Positions 7,969 to 16,906 of a stretch of 50,912 bases of DNA are shown here, piece by piece (the stretch's first letter is position 1; each line of letters begins with the position of its first letter). The position numbers and the translations under genes are program-made. The stretch lies in contig JBCFAY010000024.1 of NCBI GenBank assembly GCA_038562375.1, positions 1 through 50,912 of the forward strand. The letters are read 5' to 3'. The notes beneath the pieces were generated by a model, which worked only from the letters and a program-made list of their open reading frames with translations, was not told where the DNA came from and did not search any database. This DNA comes from JBCFAY01 sp038562375 (lineage in GTDB: Bacteria > Bacillota > Clostridia > Christensenellales > CAG-138).

Positions 7969-8768
7969 CGCGCGGCTCTCCTTTTGATGACGCTCCTGCG
8001 TTCAAGCTCGCCTACGAGCTGCGCCGCGACCGTCGCGGCCGAACCCTCGAGCATTTTGCCCTCCCTCTTGGTCTCGGGCGTGAACGTCCTTAAAACGTTG
8101 GTCGGCGACGCGGCAAGGCCGACGCGGTCGGCGGGAACGTCGATGTTCCGGATCGTCCACACGGCGACGGGCTTGGCGTAGGCCGCGAAAATCCCGGCCA
8201 TCGAGGGATAGCGCGGGGTATTGATCGCGCCCGTCACGCCGACCATGCAGGGAAGCTGCGCCTGTACGATCTCGCAGCCGCCCTCGCGCTCCTGGCGGCA
8301 GCGCACGATATCGCCGTCCAGTTCGAGCGACGCCGCGCAGGTGATCTGCGGTATGCCGAGCTTTTGGGCGAGCTGCGGCCCGACCTGGGCCGTATCGCCG
8401 TCGATGGCCTGCCTGCCGCACAGTATGAGCGAAACCTCGCCGAGCTTTTTGATCGCGGCCGCGAGCGCCTCGCTGGTCGCATAGGTGTCCGAGCCCGAAA
8501 ATGCGCGGTCCGAGAGCAGTATCGCCTCGTCGACGCCCATCGCGAGCGCCTCGCGCAAAGCGGTATCCGCCTGGGGCGGGCCCATGCAGAGGGCCGAAAC
8601 CGAGACGTTGCCGCGCTGTTCCTTTAGCTTTATCGCCTCTTCCAGGGCGTTTTTATCGTCGGGATTGATGATGCTCGGCACACCGTCGCGGATGAGCGTG
8701 CCGGTCTTCGGATCGATCCGGACCTCGTTGGTGTCCGGCACCTGTTTGATGCATACAACGATTTTCAT
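7965..8768 (-). CDS. etfB: Electron transfer flavoprotein beta subunit
   Basis: 267 residues, normal length for EtfB. It starts MKIVVCIKQVPDT and carries the family region LILCGRQAIDGDTAQVGPQLAQ (about 117-138), which binds nucleotide or FAD at the subunit interface. A GGAGGAAGATAGAAGC site precedes the ATG. It lies 24 bp after the acyl-CoA dehydrogenase gene and overlaps etfA by 4 bp, so the three are one transcript in the order dehydrogenase, etfB, etfA. It should form the soluble cytoplasmic EtfAB heterodimer. Confidence 0.95.
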   Translation of the reverse strand: MKIVVCIKQVPDTNEVRIDPKTGTLIRDGVPSIINPDDKNALEEAIKLKEQRGNVSVSALCMGPPQADTALREALAMGVDEAILLSDRAFSGSDTYATSEALAAAIKKLGEVSLILCGRQAIDGDTAQVGPQLAQKLGIPQITCAASLELDGDIVRCRQEREGGCEIVQAQLPCMVGVTGAINTPRYPSMAGIFAAYAKPVAVWTIRNIDVPADRVGLAASPTNVLRTFTPETKREGKMLEGSAATVAAQLVGELERRSVIKRRAAR

Positions 8769-8792
8769 GCTTCTATCTTCCTCCCAACCGTC

Positions 8793-9932
8793 CTAGCGCA
8801 GGAGCGCCCCGGCGATGACCATGCGCTGCACCTGAGAAGTTCCCTCGTAGATCTCGGTGATCTTCGCGTCGCGCATCATGCGTTCGAGGGGATAATCCCT
8901 GGTGTAGCCGTATCCGCCGTGGAGCTGGACGCATTTGGTCGTCACGTCCATCGCGGTTTCGGAAGCGAAGAGTTTTGCCATCGCGGCGGCCTGCGTGATC
9001 TTTTCGCCGCGCTCCTTCATCGCCGCGGCCTGATAGACCAGAAGGCGCGCCGCCTCGATCCGCGTGTGCATATCGGCGACCATCCACTGCAGGCCCTGGA
9101 ACGTTCCGATGGGCTTGCCAAACTGCACGCGCTCCTTCATATAGCGAAGAGTTTCGTGCATCGCGCCCTCGGCGATGCCCAGAGCCTGCGCCCCGATGCC
9201 GATGCGCCCGCCGTCGAGCGTCTGCATCGCGATCGTAAAGCCCTTGTTGTGAAGGCCCAAAAGGTTTTCCTTTGGCACGCGCATGTCCTCGAAAATGAGC
9301 TCGCGCGTCGAACTGCCGCGGATGCCGAGCTTATTTTCCTTTTTGCCGATCAAAAACCCGGGGAAGTCCTTCTCCACGATGAACGCGCTGATGCCCTTGT
9401 TGCCGAGCGCCTTATCGGTCATGGCGAATAGGATGTAAACGTCCGCCTCGCCGCCGTTGGTGATGAATACCTTGGAGCCGTTGACGATGTAGCCGTCCCC
9501 GTCCGGTACCGCAGTGGTCTGCTGTGCGGCGGAATCCGTGCCCGCGTTGGGCTCGGTCAGTCCAAAAGCGCCCAGCAGCTCCCCGCGCAGCATCGGCTCA
9601 AGATATTTTTTCTTCTGTTCATCGGAGCCGAACTCGTAGATCGGCGCGCATCCGAGCGAGATGTGCGTGGAAAGTATCACGCCCGTGGTCGCGCAGACGC
9701 GCGAAAGCTCCTCCACCGCGATCGCGTAGCTCACATAATCCCCGCCCGCGCCGCCGTATTCTACCGGATACGGCAGGCCCATAAGCTCGAGCCGCGCCAT
9801 TTTTTGCACCGTTTCGCGGGGGAAGCGCTCCTGCTCGTCCACATCTGCGGCGAGTGGCTTCACCTCGTTTTCCGCGAACCGGCGGACGACGTCGCGCACC
9901 ATCGACTGTTCTTTCGAGAGCGTAAAATCCAT
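8793..9932 (-). CDS. bcd: Acyl-CoA dehydrogenase, short-chain (butyryl-CoA dehydrogenase type)
   Basis: 379 residues, typical of short-chain acyl-CoA dehydrogenases. N-terminal helical domain, middle beta domain with FGLTEPNAGTDSAAQQTTA (FAD/substrate signature), C-terminal helical domain with CVQLHGGYGYTRDYPLERMMRD. The catalytic base Glu lies in IYEGTSQVQR (about E363), the position used by butyryl-CoA dehydrogenases. With EtfAB directly downstream it probably reduces crotonyl-CoA to butyryl-CoA coupled to ferredoxin reduction. Start supported by CCGGAGGTAACGGAAC before ATG. A caffeyl-CoA-like or other enoyl-CoA substrate cannot be excluded, because this Etf type resembles CarDE. Confidence 0.92.
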   Translation of the reverse strand: MDFTLSKEQSMVRDVVRRFAENEVKPLAADVDEQERFPRETVQKMARLELMGLPYPVEYGGAGGDYVSYAIAVEELSRVCATTGVILSTHISLGCAPIYEFGSDEQKKKYLEPMLRGELLGAFGLTEPNAGTDSAAQQTTAVPDGDGYIVNGSKVFITNGGEADVYILFAMTDKALGNKGISAFIVEKDFPGFLIGKKENKLGIRGSSTRELIFEDMRVPKENLLGLHNKGFTIAMQTLDGGRIGIGAQALGIAEGAMHETLRYMKERVQFGKPIGTFQGLQWMVADMHTRIEAARLLVYQAAAMKERGEKITQAAAMAKLFASETAMDVTTKCVQLHGGYGYTRDYPLERMMRDAKITEIYEGTSQVQRMVIAGALLR

Positions 9933-10161
9933 GTTCCGTTACCTCCGGGGCCGATTGTCGGCTTGCATAAAGGCTGGGATCGCGGCCGCGCATATACGAT
10001 GCGGCGGGCCGCCGTCCGCCTCGCATGAATTCATTCTACCATGGTTCAAAGGCCAATCCTACCGTTTGGGCGCAAATCTCGTATGCCATTTTGACAAGGC
10101 CGCCGATAAAAAAGCGGAATACCGCGAAACGCCCGCTTGGCCCGTTTCGGTTCAAGCCGCT

Positions 10162-10190
10162 TTGAATTTCGGGGGAATCCATGGTAAGAT
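10162..10190 (+). promoter_or_regulatory. Candidate sigma-A promoter for the crotonase gene
   Basis: TTGAAT (10162-10167), 17-bp spacer, TAAGAT (10185-10190), 25 bp upstream of the start. The divergent bcd operon may use an extended -10 (TGGTAGAAT on minus, around 10033-10041). Confidence 0.55.
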
Positions 10191-10214
10191 ACATTTGGAA
10201 AGGGGATCGTAGAA

Positions 10215-10973
10215 ATGGGCGATTTACTTCTTACAAAGCAAGAGGGCGTCGGCATCGTCACGTTCAACCGGCCCGAGCGGCTGAACGCTCTTAACGCGCG
10301 CACGCTCGAGCTTTTCGACGGCGCGATCGCGGAGCTTGAAAAGGACGACGCTGTACGTGCCGTGATACTCACGGGAACCGGGCGCGCATTCATCGCCGGC
10401 GCGGACATCGCGGAGCTCTACGCCATGGACTCTTCCCGGGCGATCGGATTCAACGGCCGCGGAAGCAAAATATTCCGCAGGCTTGAACGGATGCCCAAGC
10501 CCGTCATCGCCGCCGTGAACGGCTACGCGCTCGGCGGGGGCCTCGAGCTCGCGCTCGCCGCGGACATCCGCATCGCCTCCGAAAACGCGGTCTTTGCCTC
10601 CCCGGAAGCGGGGCTCGGCCAAAGCCCCGGATTCGGCGGAACACAGAGGCTGCCGCGCCTCGTGGGGATCGGCCTTGCGAAGGAGATGATATTCACCTGC
10701 CGGAAAATCGACGCCTTCGAGGCGCTGCGCATCGGGCTCGTCAACCGCGTCGTGCCCCCGGACGAGCTGATGCCCGCCGCGATGGACATGGCGCGAAAGA
10801 TCTGCGAAGCCTCCCCGTTCTCGATCGCCACCGCGAAGCGCGCGATCGACGAGGGCTTAACGCTCCCGTTCGACGACGCGCTCGAGCTTGAATGCAAACT
10901 CTCCGGGGCCTGCCACGATACCGAGGAGCAAAAGCGAAGAACGCTCGCTTTTTTGAACCGCTCAAAGGGGTAA
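10215..10973 (+). CDS. Enoyl-CoA hydratase (crotonase family)
   Basis: 252 residues with the full crotonase fold signature: FNRPERLNALN (substrate loop), AFIAGADIAEL (oxyanion hole), NGYALGGGLELALAADIRIA and FASPEAGLGQSPGFGGTQRL. The two acidic residues equivalent to rat mitochondrial Glu144 and Glu164 are present (GGGLE and ASPE), so hydration of crotonyl-CoA and 3-hydroxyacyl-CoA interconversion is expected. It is divergent from bcd-etfBA with its own promoter, and the pairing suggests shared use in C4 acyl-CoA metabolism. It is followed by a LysR-type regulator that could control either unit. Confidence 0.9.
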   Translation: MGDLLLTKQEGVGIVTFNRPERLNALNARTLELFDGAIAELEKDDAVRAVILTGTGRAFIAGADIAELYAMDSSRAIGFNGRGSKIFRRLERMPKPVIAAVNGYALGGGLELALAADIRIASENAVFASPEAGLGQSPGFGGTQRLPRLVGIGLAKEMIFTCRKIDAFEALRIGLVNRVVPPDELMPAAMDMARKICEASPFSIATAKRAIDEGLTLPFDDALELECKLSGACHDTEEQKRRTLAFLNRSKG

Positions 10974-11054
10974 GAAAAGGAGCATACGATTCTGTCCCTA
11001 CGGCGGCGGCGCAGCCGCCCGAACCGCCGGAAGCATGATGGAAAGGAGCGAACC

Positions 11055-11960
11055 ATGGATATCAAGCAGCTGACCTATTTCATCCAGATCGCGATTGATC
11101 AGAGCTATTCGGTCGCGGCCAAGAAGCTGTATATCTCGCAGCCCGCGCTCAGCAAGGTCGTCAAAAACCTCGAGCAGGAGCTCGGGGTCAAGCTGTTTTA
11201 CTTCTCCGGGAGGAAGACGAAGCTGACCGACGACGGGAGCCTGCTGTTTGAAAAATCCAAGAAGCTCGTCGAGGACTTCAACGAGATCCTCAGCATGGCC
11301 GGCAACAACAGCATGATGGAGGCCGGGCACGTCGCGATGGGCATCCCGCCGATACTCGGCTCATGCTTCCTCGTGGACGCCGTGATGGCGTTCCAGAAGC
11401 TCTACCCGAACATCGACATCAACCTGGTGGAAAAAGGCGCGCACCTGCTGCAGCAGGAGGTGTTCCTCGGGCTTTTGGACATCGGCTGCGTGCTCGCGCC
11501 GGTCTACTCCGACCAGTTCGATATCGCCTCGCTGGTGGACGACGAATCCGTGCTTTTAGTGCACCGCGATCATCCGCTCGCAGCGCGCAAATCCGTGACG
11601 CTCGACGAGCTCAGGGACGAACGCTTCGTCATATTCAACGAGGACTTCACGCTCTATCACAAGATCCTCTCGGGCTGCAGGGATGCGGGGTTTGAGCCGA
11701 ACATCGCCGTCACGAGCTCGCAATGGGATTTCCTTGTCGAGCTCGTCTCCCAGAACTACGGCATCTCGATCCTGCCCCGTCCGATCCTCATAAAATACCA
11801 CCAGCCGAACATCCGCATGATCCGCATCGAGCACGGCGGCATCGCCGGATGGAACATCGTGATCATCTCGCGCAAGGATCGGTATATGTCGAGCGCCTGC
11901 CGCCGCTTTATCGACTATCTGTGCGAGAACATCCGCCCGTTTCCCGGGCGCCCGTTATAA
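11055..11960 (+). CDS. LysR-family transcriptional regulator
   Basis: 301 residues. The N-terminal winged helix-turn-helix (1-60) is MDIKQLTYFIQIAIDQSYSVAAKKLYISQPALSKVVKNLEQELGVKLF in LysR register, followed by a linker helix and a two-lobe periplasmic-binding-like effector domain (about 90-295). GGAAAGGAGCGAACC precedes the ATG. It lies 81 bp downstream of the crotonase gene on the same strand, so it may be cotranscribed and may act on the bcd/crotonase divergent promoter (inference from position). The effector is unknown. The hairpin at 12026-12057 ends the unit. Confidence 0.92.
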   Translation: MDIKQLTYFIQIAIDQSYSVAAKKLYISQPALSKVVKNLEQELGVKLFYFSGRKTKLTDDGSLLFEKSKKLVEDFNEILSMAGNNSMMEAGHVAMGIPPILGSCFLVDAVMAFQKLYPNIDINLVEKGAHLLQQEVFLGLLDIGCVLAPVYSDQFDIASLVDDESVLLVHRDHPLAARKSVTLDELRDERFVIFNEDFTLYHKILSGCRDAGFEPNIAVTSSQWDFLVELVSQNYGISILPRPILIKYHQPNIRMIRIEHGGIAGWNIVIISRKDRYMSSACRRFIDYLCENIRPFPGRPL

Positions 11961-12025
11961 TCGAAGAGAATCAACGGACGCCGCGGGCGTGCGTATTTGC
12001 CGATAAACCACGGCAAAGCAAAAAG

Positions 12026-12057
12026 GACGGGCCGGCGCCATTGGGCGCCGGCCCGTC
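12026..12057. terminator. Bidirectional intrinsic terminator
   Basis: Perfect 14-bp GC-rich stem (12026-12039 with 12044-12057). It is followed by GTTTTCC on plus and, after CC, TTTTTGC on minus. It separates the convergent LysR and BMP-lipoprotein genes. Confidence 0.85.
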
Positions 12058-12104
12058 GTTTTCCCCCGTTGCCGAAGGAATGATCTTAGTTGATCCGGTA
12101 CTGC

Positions 12105-13157
12105 TTACTCGTACTCGTTGGGAACCTTGATCTCGCCGGACTTGATCTTCGCGATCGCGTCCTCGGCAGCCTGGACGACTTCGGCCGGAAGCGTCGCCTT
12201 CACGGCGTCGTTCCAGAGGAAGGTGACCGTGCCGTCGGAGATACCGGTGAAGAGGATGCTCGGCTCGGTGATACCGGCGACGCAGCGCTCAAACGCGGCG
12301 ACATAAGCGGCATTGTAGTCGCACATGGCGGACGCGAAGATGATGTTGCCGTACTCGCTGGTGTAGTCGGTCAGAGCGCCCAGCGTCATGACGTTCTTCT
12401 CGCCTGCGGCCTTGAGGGAACCGAGGGTGCCCTGGTTGGCGTTGGAGAAGATCACGTCCGCACCGGACTGGATCTGGTTCATCGTGGTCTCATACGCTTC
12501 GTTCATGTCGGTGTTGGTCAGAACCGCGAACATGGCCTCGATATCCGGGTTGACGGACTTCGCGCCGAGCTCCATAGCGCGGGTGGTCTTGGTGTAGGCG
12601 GGGAAATCGCCGCCGACGACCATGCCGATCTTGTTGGTCTTGGTGATCATGCCCGCGATAACGCCGCCGACGTAGGTCGCCTGCTCAAGCGTGATGTTGA
12701 CGGGGAACTGGTTCGCCGTCACAACTTCGCCGCCCAGAGTCGGGAAGAAGGTGTCCGGATAGTTCGGGCTGATCTCGGCGAAGGGAGCGGCATACTGTCC
12801 GCCATGGCCGTAGATGATGTTGTAGCCTTCCTCAGCGAGGGATTCGGCTTCGCTCTTCATCAGGTCGGAGGTAGCGGCTTCGATGACGGAGACCTTGCAG
12901 CCGTACTTCGCTTCAAGAGCCTTGCCGGCTTCGGCGCCCAGCTGGCAGAAACCGCCGTCCGTCGCGGAACCCGGGATCAGAACCGCAACCTTCCATGTGG
13001 AAGGATCGGCGGCTGCCGGAGCTTCGGTCGGGGTAACCGCCTGGGTCTGTTCCGGCGCAACGGTCGGGCTTGCCTCGGGCTCCGTGGTGGAAGCGCAGGC
13101 AACTGCAACGCTGGCCAGCATCAGAATGGCCAAAAGCAGAGCGATACGTTTTTTCAT
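12105..13157 (-). CDS. BMP-family substrate-binding lipoprotein of a nucleoside-type ABC importer
   Basis: 350 residues. Lipoprotein signal peptide MKKRIALLLAILMLASVAVAC with the candidate acylated Cys in VAC-AST, then a Thr/Pro/Glu-rich tether (about 24-50) and a PnrA/Med/BMP binding domain beginning WKVAVLIPGSATDGGF. The family's YNIIYGHGGQYAAPF region and late GISDGTVTFLW are present. I chose the ATG at 13157, which has AGGAGGAACAAAC upstream, rather than the in-frame extension to 13286 that would run into the intercistronic hairpins. Homologues (NupN/YufN, PnrA, BmpA) bind nucleosides; the ligand here is inferred. It is the last gene of a four-gene operon and is set off by two mRNA hairpins. 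Confidence 0.9.
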   Translation of the reverse strand: MKKRIALLLAILMLASVAVACASTTEPEASPTVAPEQTQAVTPTEAPAAADPSTWKVAVLIPGSATDGGFCQLGAEAGKALEAKYGCKVSVIEAATSDLMKSEAESLAEEGYNIIYGHGGQYAAPFAEISPNYPDTFFPTLGGEVVTANQFPVNITLEQATYVGGVIAGMITKTNKIGMVVGGDFPAYTKTTRAMELGAKSVNPDIEAMFAVLTNTDMNEAYETTMNQIQSGADVIFSNANQGTLGSLKAAGEKNVMTLGALTDYTSEYGNIIFASAMCDYNAAYVAAFERCVAGITEPSILFTGISDGTVTFLWNDAVKATLPAEVVQAAEDAIAKIKSGEIKVPNEYE

Positions 13158-13180
13158 GTTTGTTCCTCCTATTGTTTTTC

Positions 13181-13238
13181 TATGATCACGCGTTTGCGTA
13201 TCATACCGTTTGCTGTAAAGAGAGTCTACTCCCTTTAC
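13181..13238 (-). promoter_or_regulatory. Two intercistronic hairpins between permease and binding-protein genes
   Basis: Hairpin 1 (13215-13238) has a 10-bp stem starting 2 bp after the permease stop. Hairpin 2 (13181-13205) has a 10-bp stem with one bulge. There is no T-run. The layout fits mRNA processing or 3'-end protection that raises binding-protein output over the membrane subunits. Confidence 0.55.
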
Positions 13239-13239
13239 C

Positions 13240-14169
13240 TTAGGATTTCTCGTACGGCACACCCTGGGCGCTCGGCGCCGAGACACGGTTCTTGCTCACC
13301 GTCACCACCGCGATGACCGTCACGATATACGGCATCATCATGATGATGTTGTTGGGGATGTTCAGTCCGAGATTCTGGAGCGACATCTGCAGCGCGTTCG
13401 CGCCGCCGAAGATCAAAGCCCCCCAGAGGATGCCGATCGGGTTCCACTTGCCGAGGATGACGACCGCGAGCGCGATGAAGCCCTTGCCTCCGGTCATGCT
13501 TTCGGCGAACGAATTGGTCTGCGCGATGGAAAGGTACGCGCCCGCCAAGCCGAGCATCAGCCCGCTGAACAGCGTTGTGAGCCACCGCGTTAAGTTTACC
13601 CTTATCCCGAGGCTGTCGGCCGCCTTGGGGTGCTCGCCCGTCGCGATGATCTTGATGCCGAGCGAGGTTTTCTTGATCACCCACCAGAGCACGAGCATCA
13701 TGACAAAGCCGAAATAGACGATCACGTTGTGCGAGAAGAGCATCTGCCCGAGCACCGGGATCTTGGAGAGGAACGGGATCGGGGCCGCGGGGAAGCTCTG
13801 CACCAGGGTGCCCGTTACGCCCTCGGTAGTATTATAAAACAATTTTCGGTAAATCACACTCGTCAGCCCGGCGCAGAGCATATTCATCGCAGCGCCGATA
13901 ACCACCTGCTGAGCTTTCAACCGGATGGTCGCAAAGCCGAAGACCGCGATCATGATGACGCCGGCGAGCATCGCGAAGAGTGCGCCGATCCAGTAACTGC
14001 CGAGCAGCCTCGTCGCGGTGTACCCCGCGAATGCGCCGATGAGCATGATGCCCTCGCCGCCGATGTTGATCATGCCCGCGCGCTCCGCGATGCACAATCC
14101 AAGGCCCGCGATCAGCAGCGGCGTTGCCATGCGTACGGCCGCAGCCAGGAAATTGGCAATTTCGCTCAT
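13240..14169 (-). CDS. ABC importer permease, NupQ-like
   Basis: 309-residue polytopic permease of the BMP/ribose-type importers (COG1079, NupQ/YufQ). It has ~9 hydrophobic segments, the N-terminal motif GLGLCIAERAGMINIGGEGIMLIGAF (about 20-45) and the cytoplasmic ATPase-contact region GIKIIATGEHPKAADSLGI (about 170-188). The start overlaps the stop of the other permease by 4 bp. It should pair with the 14166-15218 product as a heterodimeric channel. Confidence 0.9.
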   Translation of the reverse strand: MSEIANFLAAAVRMATPLLIAGLGLCIAERAGMINIGGEGIMLIGAFAGYTATRLLGSYWIGALFAMLAGVIMIAVFGFATIRLKAQQVVIGAAMNMLCAGLTSVIYRKLFYNTTEGVTGTLVQSFPAAPIPFLSKIPVLGQMLFSHNVIVYFGFVMMLVLWWVIKKTSLGIKIIATGEHPKAADSLGIRVNLTRWLTTLFSGLMLGLAGAYLSIAQTNSFAESMTGGKGFIALAVVILGKWNPIGILWGALIFGGANALQMSLQNLGLNIPNNIIMMMPYIVTVIAVVTVSKNRVSAPSAQGVPYEKS

Positions 14170-15218
14170 TTGTCTTTCCCTCCTCCGATCGCAAGGCGCT
14201 TGCCTTTTCTCTGGCTCACCGCGGCGATCGCGATGAAGATGATGATGATCCCCTGGAAGATATTCACAAAGGACGCGGATACGTCCGCCGCCCGCTGCAT
14301 CGCCGTCGAGCCCGCGCTCAGGAAGCCGAAGAGCAGGGAACTGAAGATGATGCCTACGGGATTGTTCGACGCCAGTATGGAGACCGCGATGGCGGTATAC
14401 CCATAGCCCGGCGAGATGTTTTCAAGCAGGTAGTGTGAGTTCCCGGCAAGCTCGATCGCGCCGCCGAGGCCCGCGAGCCCTCCGCTGATGAGCATGGTCA
14501 AGACCATGGTCCGCGGCACGTTGATTCCCCCGCACTTGGCCGCGGTGCCGTTAAAGCCGACCGCGCGCACCTCGTAGCCGAAATACGTCTTAAAGAGCAG
14601 GAAGTACAGGATCAGCGCGAAGATGCAGCCGAGGAAGAACCCGATGTGCAGCCGGGTATCCGGCAGCAGGTACGAAAGGAATCCCTGCTGCGCGATCACG
14701 AAGGACTGCGGCTCCGCCTGCGCGGTATCCTTGATCGGGCCGCGCACGAGATAGCCGACCAGCTGCAGCGCGATATAGTTGAACATGATCGTGGTGATGA
14801 CCTCGCTTACGCCGCGCTTCGCCTTGAGATAGCCCGGGATCAGGCCCCACGCCATACCCGCCACGGCGCCCGCCGCCAGCATCAGCACGATCAGCACGAT
14901 GCCGGGAAGCCCGGTGAAAGTGATGCCCACGATGGTCGCCGCGATCGCGCCGAGCAGGAACTGACCCTCCGTCCCGATGTTGAACACATTGCACCGGAAC
15001 GAAAACGCCACCGCGATGCCGGTAAAGAGCAGCGGGCACGCGCGGTTTAAAGTGTTGCCCATCGTGCGCATGGTCTTAAACGTCGCGTTGTAGAGCGCTT
15101 CAAAAGCGACCGGAGCGTCGTATCCCGCCAATAAAAGCAGGAGATAGCTCGCCACGACCGCCCCGAGAACAGCGAGCGCGGGTTTCCAGAACCGCTGAAC
15201 AATGCCTCTTAGTTTCAT
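14166..15218 (-). CDS. ABC importer permease, NupP-like
   Basis: 350-residue polytopic permease (COG4603, NupP/YufP). Hydrophobic segments run along its length; it has FSFRCNVFNIGTEGQFLLGAIA (about 70-90) and the coupling loop EVRAVGFNGTAAKCGGINVPRTM (about 215-237). It overlaps the ATPase gene by 4 bp upstream and the second permease gene by 4 bp downstream, so the operon is tightly translationally coupled. Confidence 0.9.
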   Translation of the reverse strand: MKLRGIVQRFWKPALAVLGAVVASYLLLLLAGYDAPVAFEALYNATFKTMRTMGNTLNRACPLLFTGIAVAFSFRCNVFNIGTEGQFLLGAIAATIVGITFTGLPGIVLIVLMLAAGAVAGMAWGLIPGYLKAKRGVSEVITTIMFNYIALQLVGYLVRGPIKDTAQAEPQSFVIAQQGFLSYLLPDTRLHIGFFLGCIFALILYFLLFKTYFGYEVRAVGFNGTAAKCGGINVPRTMVLTMLISGGLAGLGGAIELAGNSHYLLENISPGYGYTAIAVSILASNNPVGIIFSSLLFGFLSAGSTAMQRAADVSASFVNIFQGIIIIFIAIAAVSQRKGKRLAIGGGKDK

Positions 15219-16753
15219 GCTCCCGCCACCTCACTTTCGCAGGGAATCGCTCCATCGCGTTGGTTGCCGGCCATCATCAGGCCGATCTGCTGCAGCGGCG
15301 TATCGTAGGAGACCTCGCCCGCGATGCAGCCGTCGTACATGACCAGTATCCTGTCGCTCAGGGTGATGATCTCGTCCAAATCGGTCGAGATCAGAAGTAT
15401 GGCCGTTCCTTTGGCGCGCTCCTCCACAAGCTTTTTGCGGACGAATTCGATCGCGCCGATATCGAGTCCGCGCGTGGGCTGTATCGCGATGAGCACGGAA
15501 GGATCCCTGTCCACCTCGCGCGCGAGTATGACCTTTTGCTGGTTGCCGCCCGAAAGGCTCCCGGCGATGTATTCGATCTCCGCGGGGCGCACGTCGAACT
15601 CCTTGACCAGATACCGCGCGTGCTCCTGTATGCTCTTCTCCTTGGTAACGATCCCGGAAGCGTACTTCTTTTCGCGGTGCAGCCCCATGATAAGGTTCTC
15701 CTTGACGGAAAACTGCATCACAAGGCCCTTGCCCTGCCGGTCGTCCGGGATATGCGCAAGCCCCAAATCGAGCAAATGGCGGACGTTCTTGTTCGTGACA
15801 TCCTCGCCATTGATGACGACCGAACCGCTCTCGACCTTGCGCAGGCCGACGATCGCCTCGCCGAGCTCCATCTGGCCGTTGCCGTCCACGCCCGCGATGC
15901 CGACGATCTCCCCGGCCGCGACGTCGAGGCTCACGGATTTGACCGCTTCGAGCAGCTTGCTGTTCTTGACGCGCAGCGACTTAATCTTCAGCCTCGTTTC
16001 GCCCTTTTCCTGGGGCGTGATCTGGCGGGTCAGGCAAACGTCGCGCCCGACCATCATCCTGGCGAGCTCGTCCGCATCGGTCTTCTTTACCTCGAGCGTA
16101 TCGACCACGCAGCCCTGGCGCATGACGGTCACGCGGTCGGCGTGTTCGAGAACCTCTTTCATTTTGTGGGTGATCAGTATGATCGAATACCCGTCCCGCT
16201 TGAGCCTCTTGATGGAGTCGAACAGGTCGGAAACCTCGCCCGGCGTCAAAACCGCGGTGGGCTCGTCCAATATCAGGATCTTCGCCCTGCGCATGAGCAC
16301 CTTGATGATCTCCACCTTTTGCTGCACGCCGACGGGGATCTGCCAAATCAGCGCGTCCGGCTTGACGTTGAAGCCGAACTGCTTGTTCAGATCCTCCACC
16401 TTTTTTTGAAGGTCCTTCATGTTCAAAACAAAACCGGCTTCCTTCATCCCGAGGAAGACGTTCTGCGTTACGCTCAGCTGCGGGATCAGCATGAAGTGCT
16501 GGTGCACCATGCCGATGCCTTTGGATATGGCCACGCTGGGATCGGACATCTTGACTTGCTCGCCATTGATACAGATCTCGCCCTTGTCGTTTCCATATAA
16601 GCCATACAGGATGTTCATCAACGTCGATTTTCCGGCGCCGTTCTCACCAAGCAGCGCGTGGATTTCACCTTGCTCCACGGAAAAACAAACGTCATTGTTC
16701 GCGCAGAAATTACCGAAGTGCTTGTAAATATTGCGCATTTCCACTACATTCAT
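15215..16753 (-). CDS. ABC importer ATPase with two ABC domains, NupO/RbsA-like
   Basis: 512 residues, two fused ATPase domains. Domain 1: Walker A GENGAGKST (about 35-43), signature-like PVGVQQKVEI and Walker B LILDEPTAVLTP. Domain 2: degenerate Walker A region GVDGNGQME, signature SGGNQQKV (about 402-409) and the relaxed Walker B VLIAIQPTRGLD. Asymmetry between the halves is normal in the RbsA/NupO family. It is first in the operon with an AAAGGAGCCAGAAG site before ATG. With the two permeases and the BMP lipoprotein it forms a complete importer, most likely for purine or pyrimidine nucleosides. Confidence 0.92.
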   Translation of the reverse strand: MNVVEMRNIYKHFGNFCANNDVCFSVEQGEIHALLGENGAGKSTLMNILYGLYGNDKGEICINGEQVKMSDPSVAISKGIGMVHQHFMLIPQLSVTQNVFLGMKEAGFVLNMKDLQKKVEDLNKQFGFNVKPDALIWQIPVGVQQKVEIIKVLMRRAKILILDEPTAVLTPGEVSDLFDSIKRLKRDGYSIILITHKMKEVLEHADRVTVMRQGCVVDTLEVKKTDADELARMMVGRDVCLTRQITPQEKGETRLKIKSLRVKNSKLLEAVKSVSLDVAAGEIVGIAGVDGNGQMELGEAIVGLRKVESGSVVINGEDVTNKNVRHLLDLGLAHIPDDRQGKGLVMQFSVKENLIMGLHREKKYASGIVTKEKSIQEHARYLVKEFDVRPAEIEYIAGSLSGGNQQKVILAREVDRDPSVLIAIQPTRGLDIGAIEFVRKKLVEERAKGTAILLISTDLDEIITLSDRILVMYDGCIAGEVSYDTPLQQIGLMMAGNQRDGAIPCESEVAGA

Positions 16754-16906
16754 CTTCTGGCTCCTTTTGTTTGGTGTTCGGCGTCCACAGGACGCCGTCG
16801 TTTTAACAAACGGTAAGCAAGCGATTCTCCCAACGGATCAATGCTTTAGACTTATCTTTGTCGGATAATAGCAGGATTTATAAGTGCATTTAAAAAAGGC
16901 ATTGGT

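Noticed and set aside
13158..13286. Longer N-terminus for the BMP lipoprotein
   Set aside because: It would place 43 basic residues before a clear lipoprotein signal peptide and overlap the intercistronic hairpins; the ATG at 13157 has AGGAGG.
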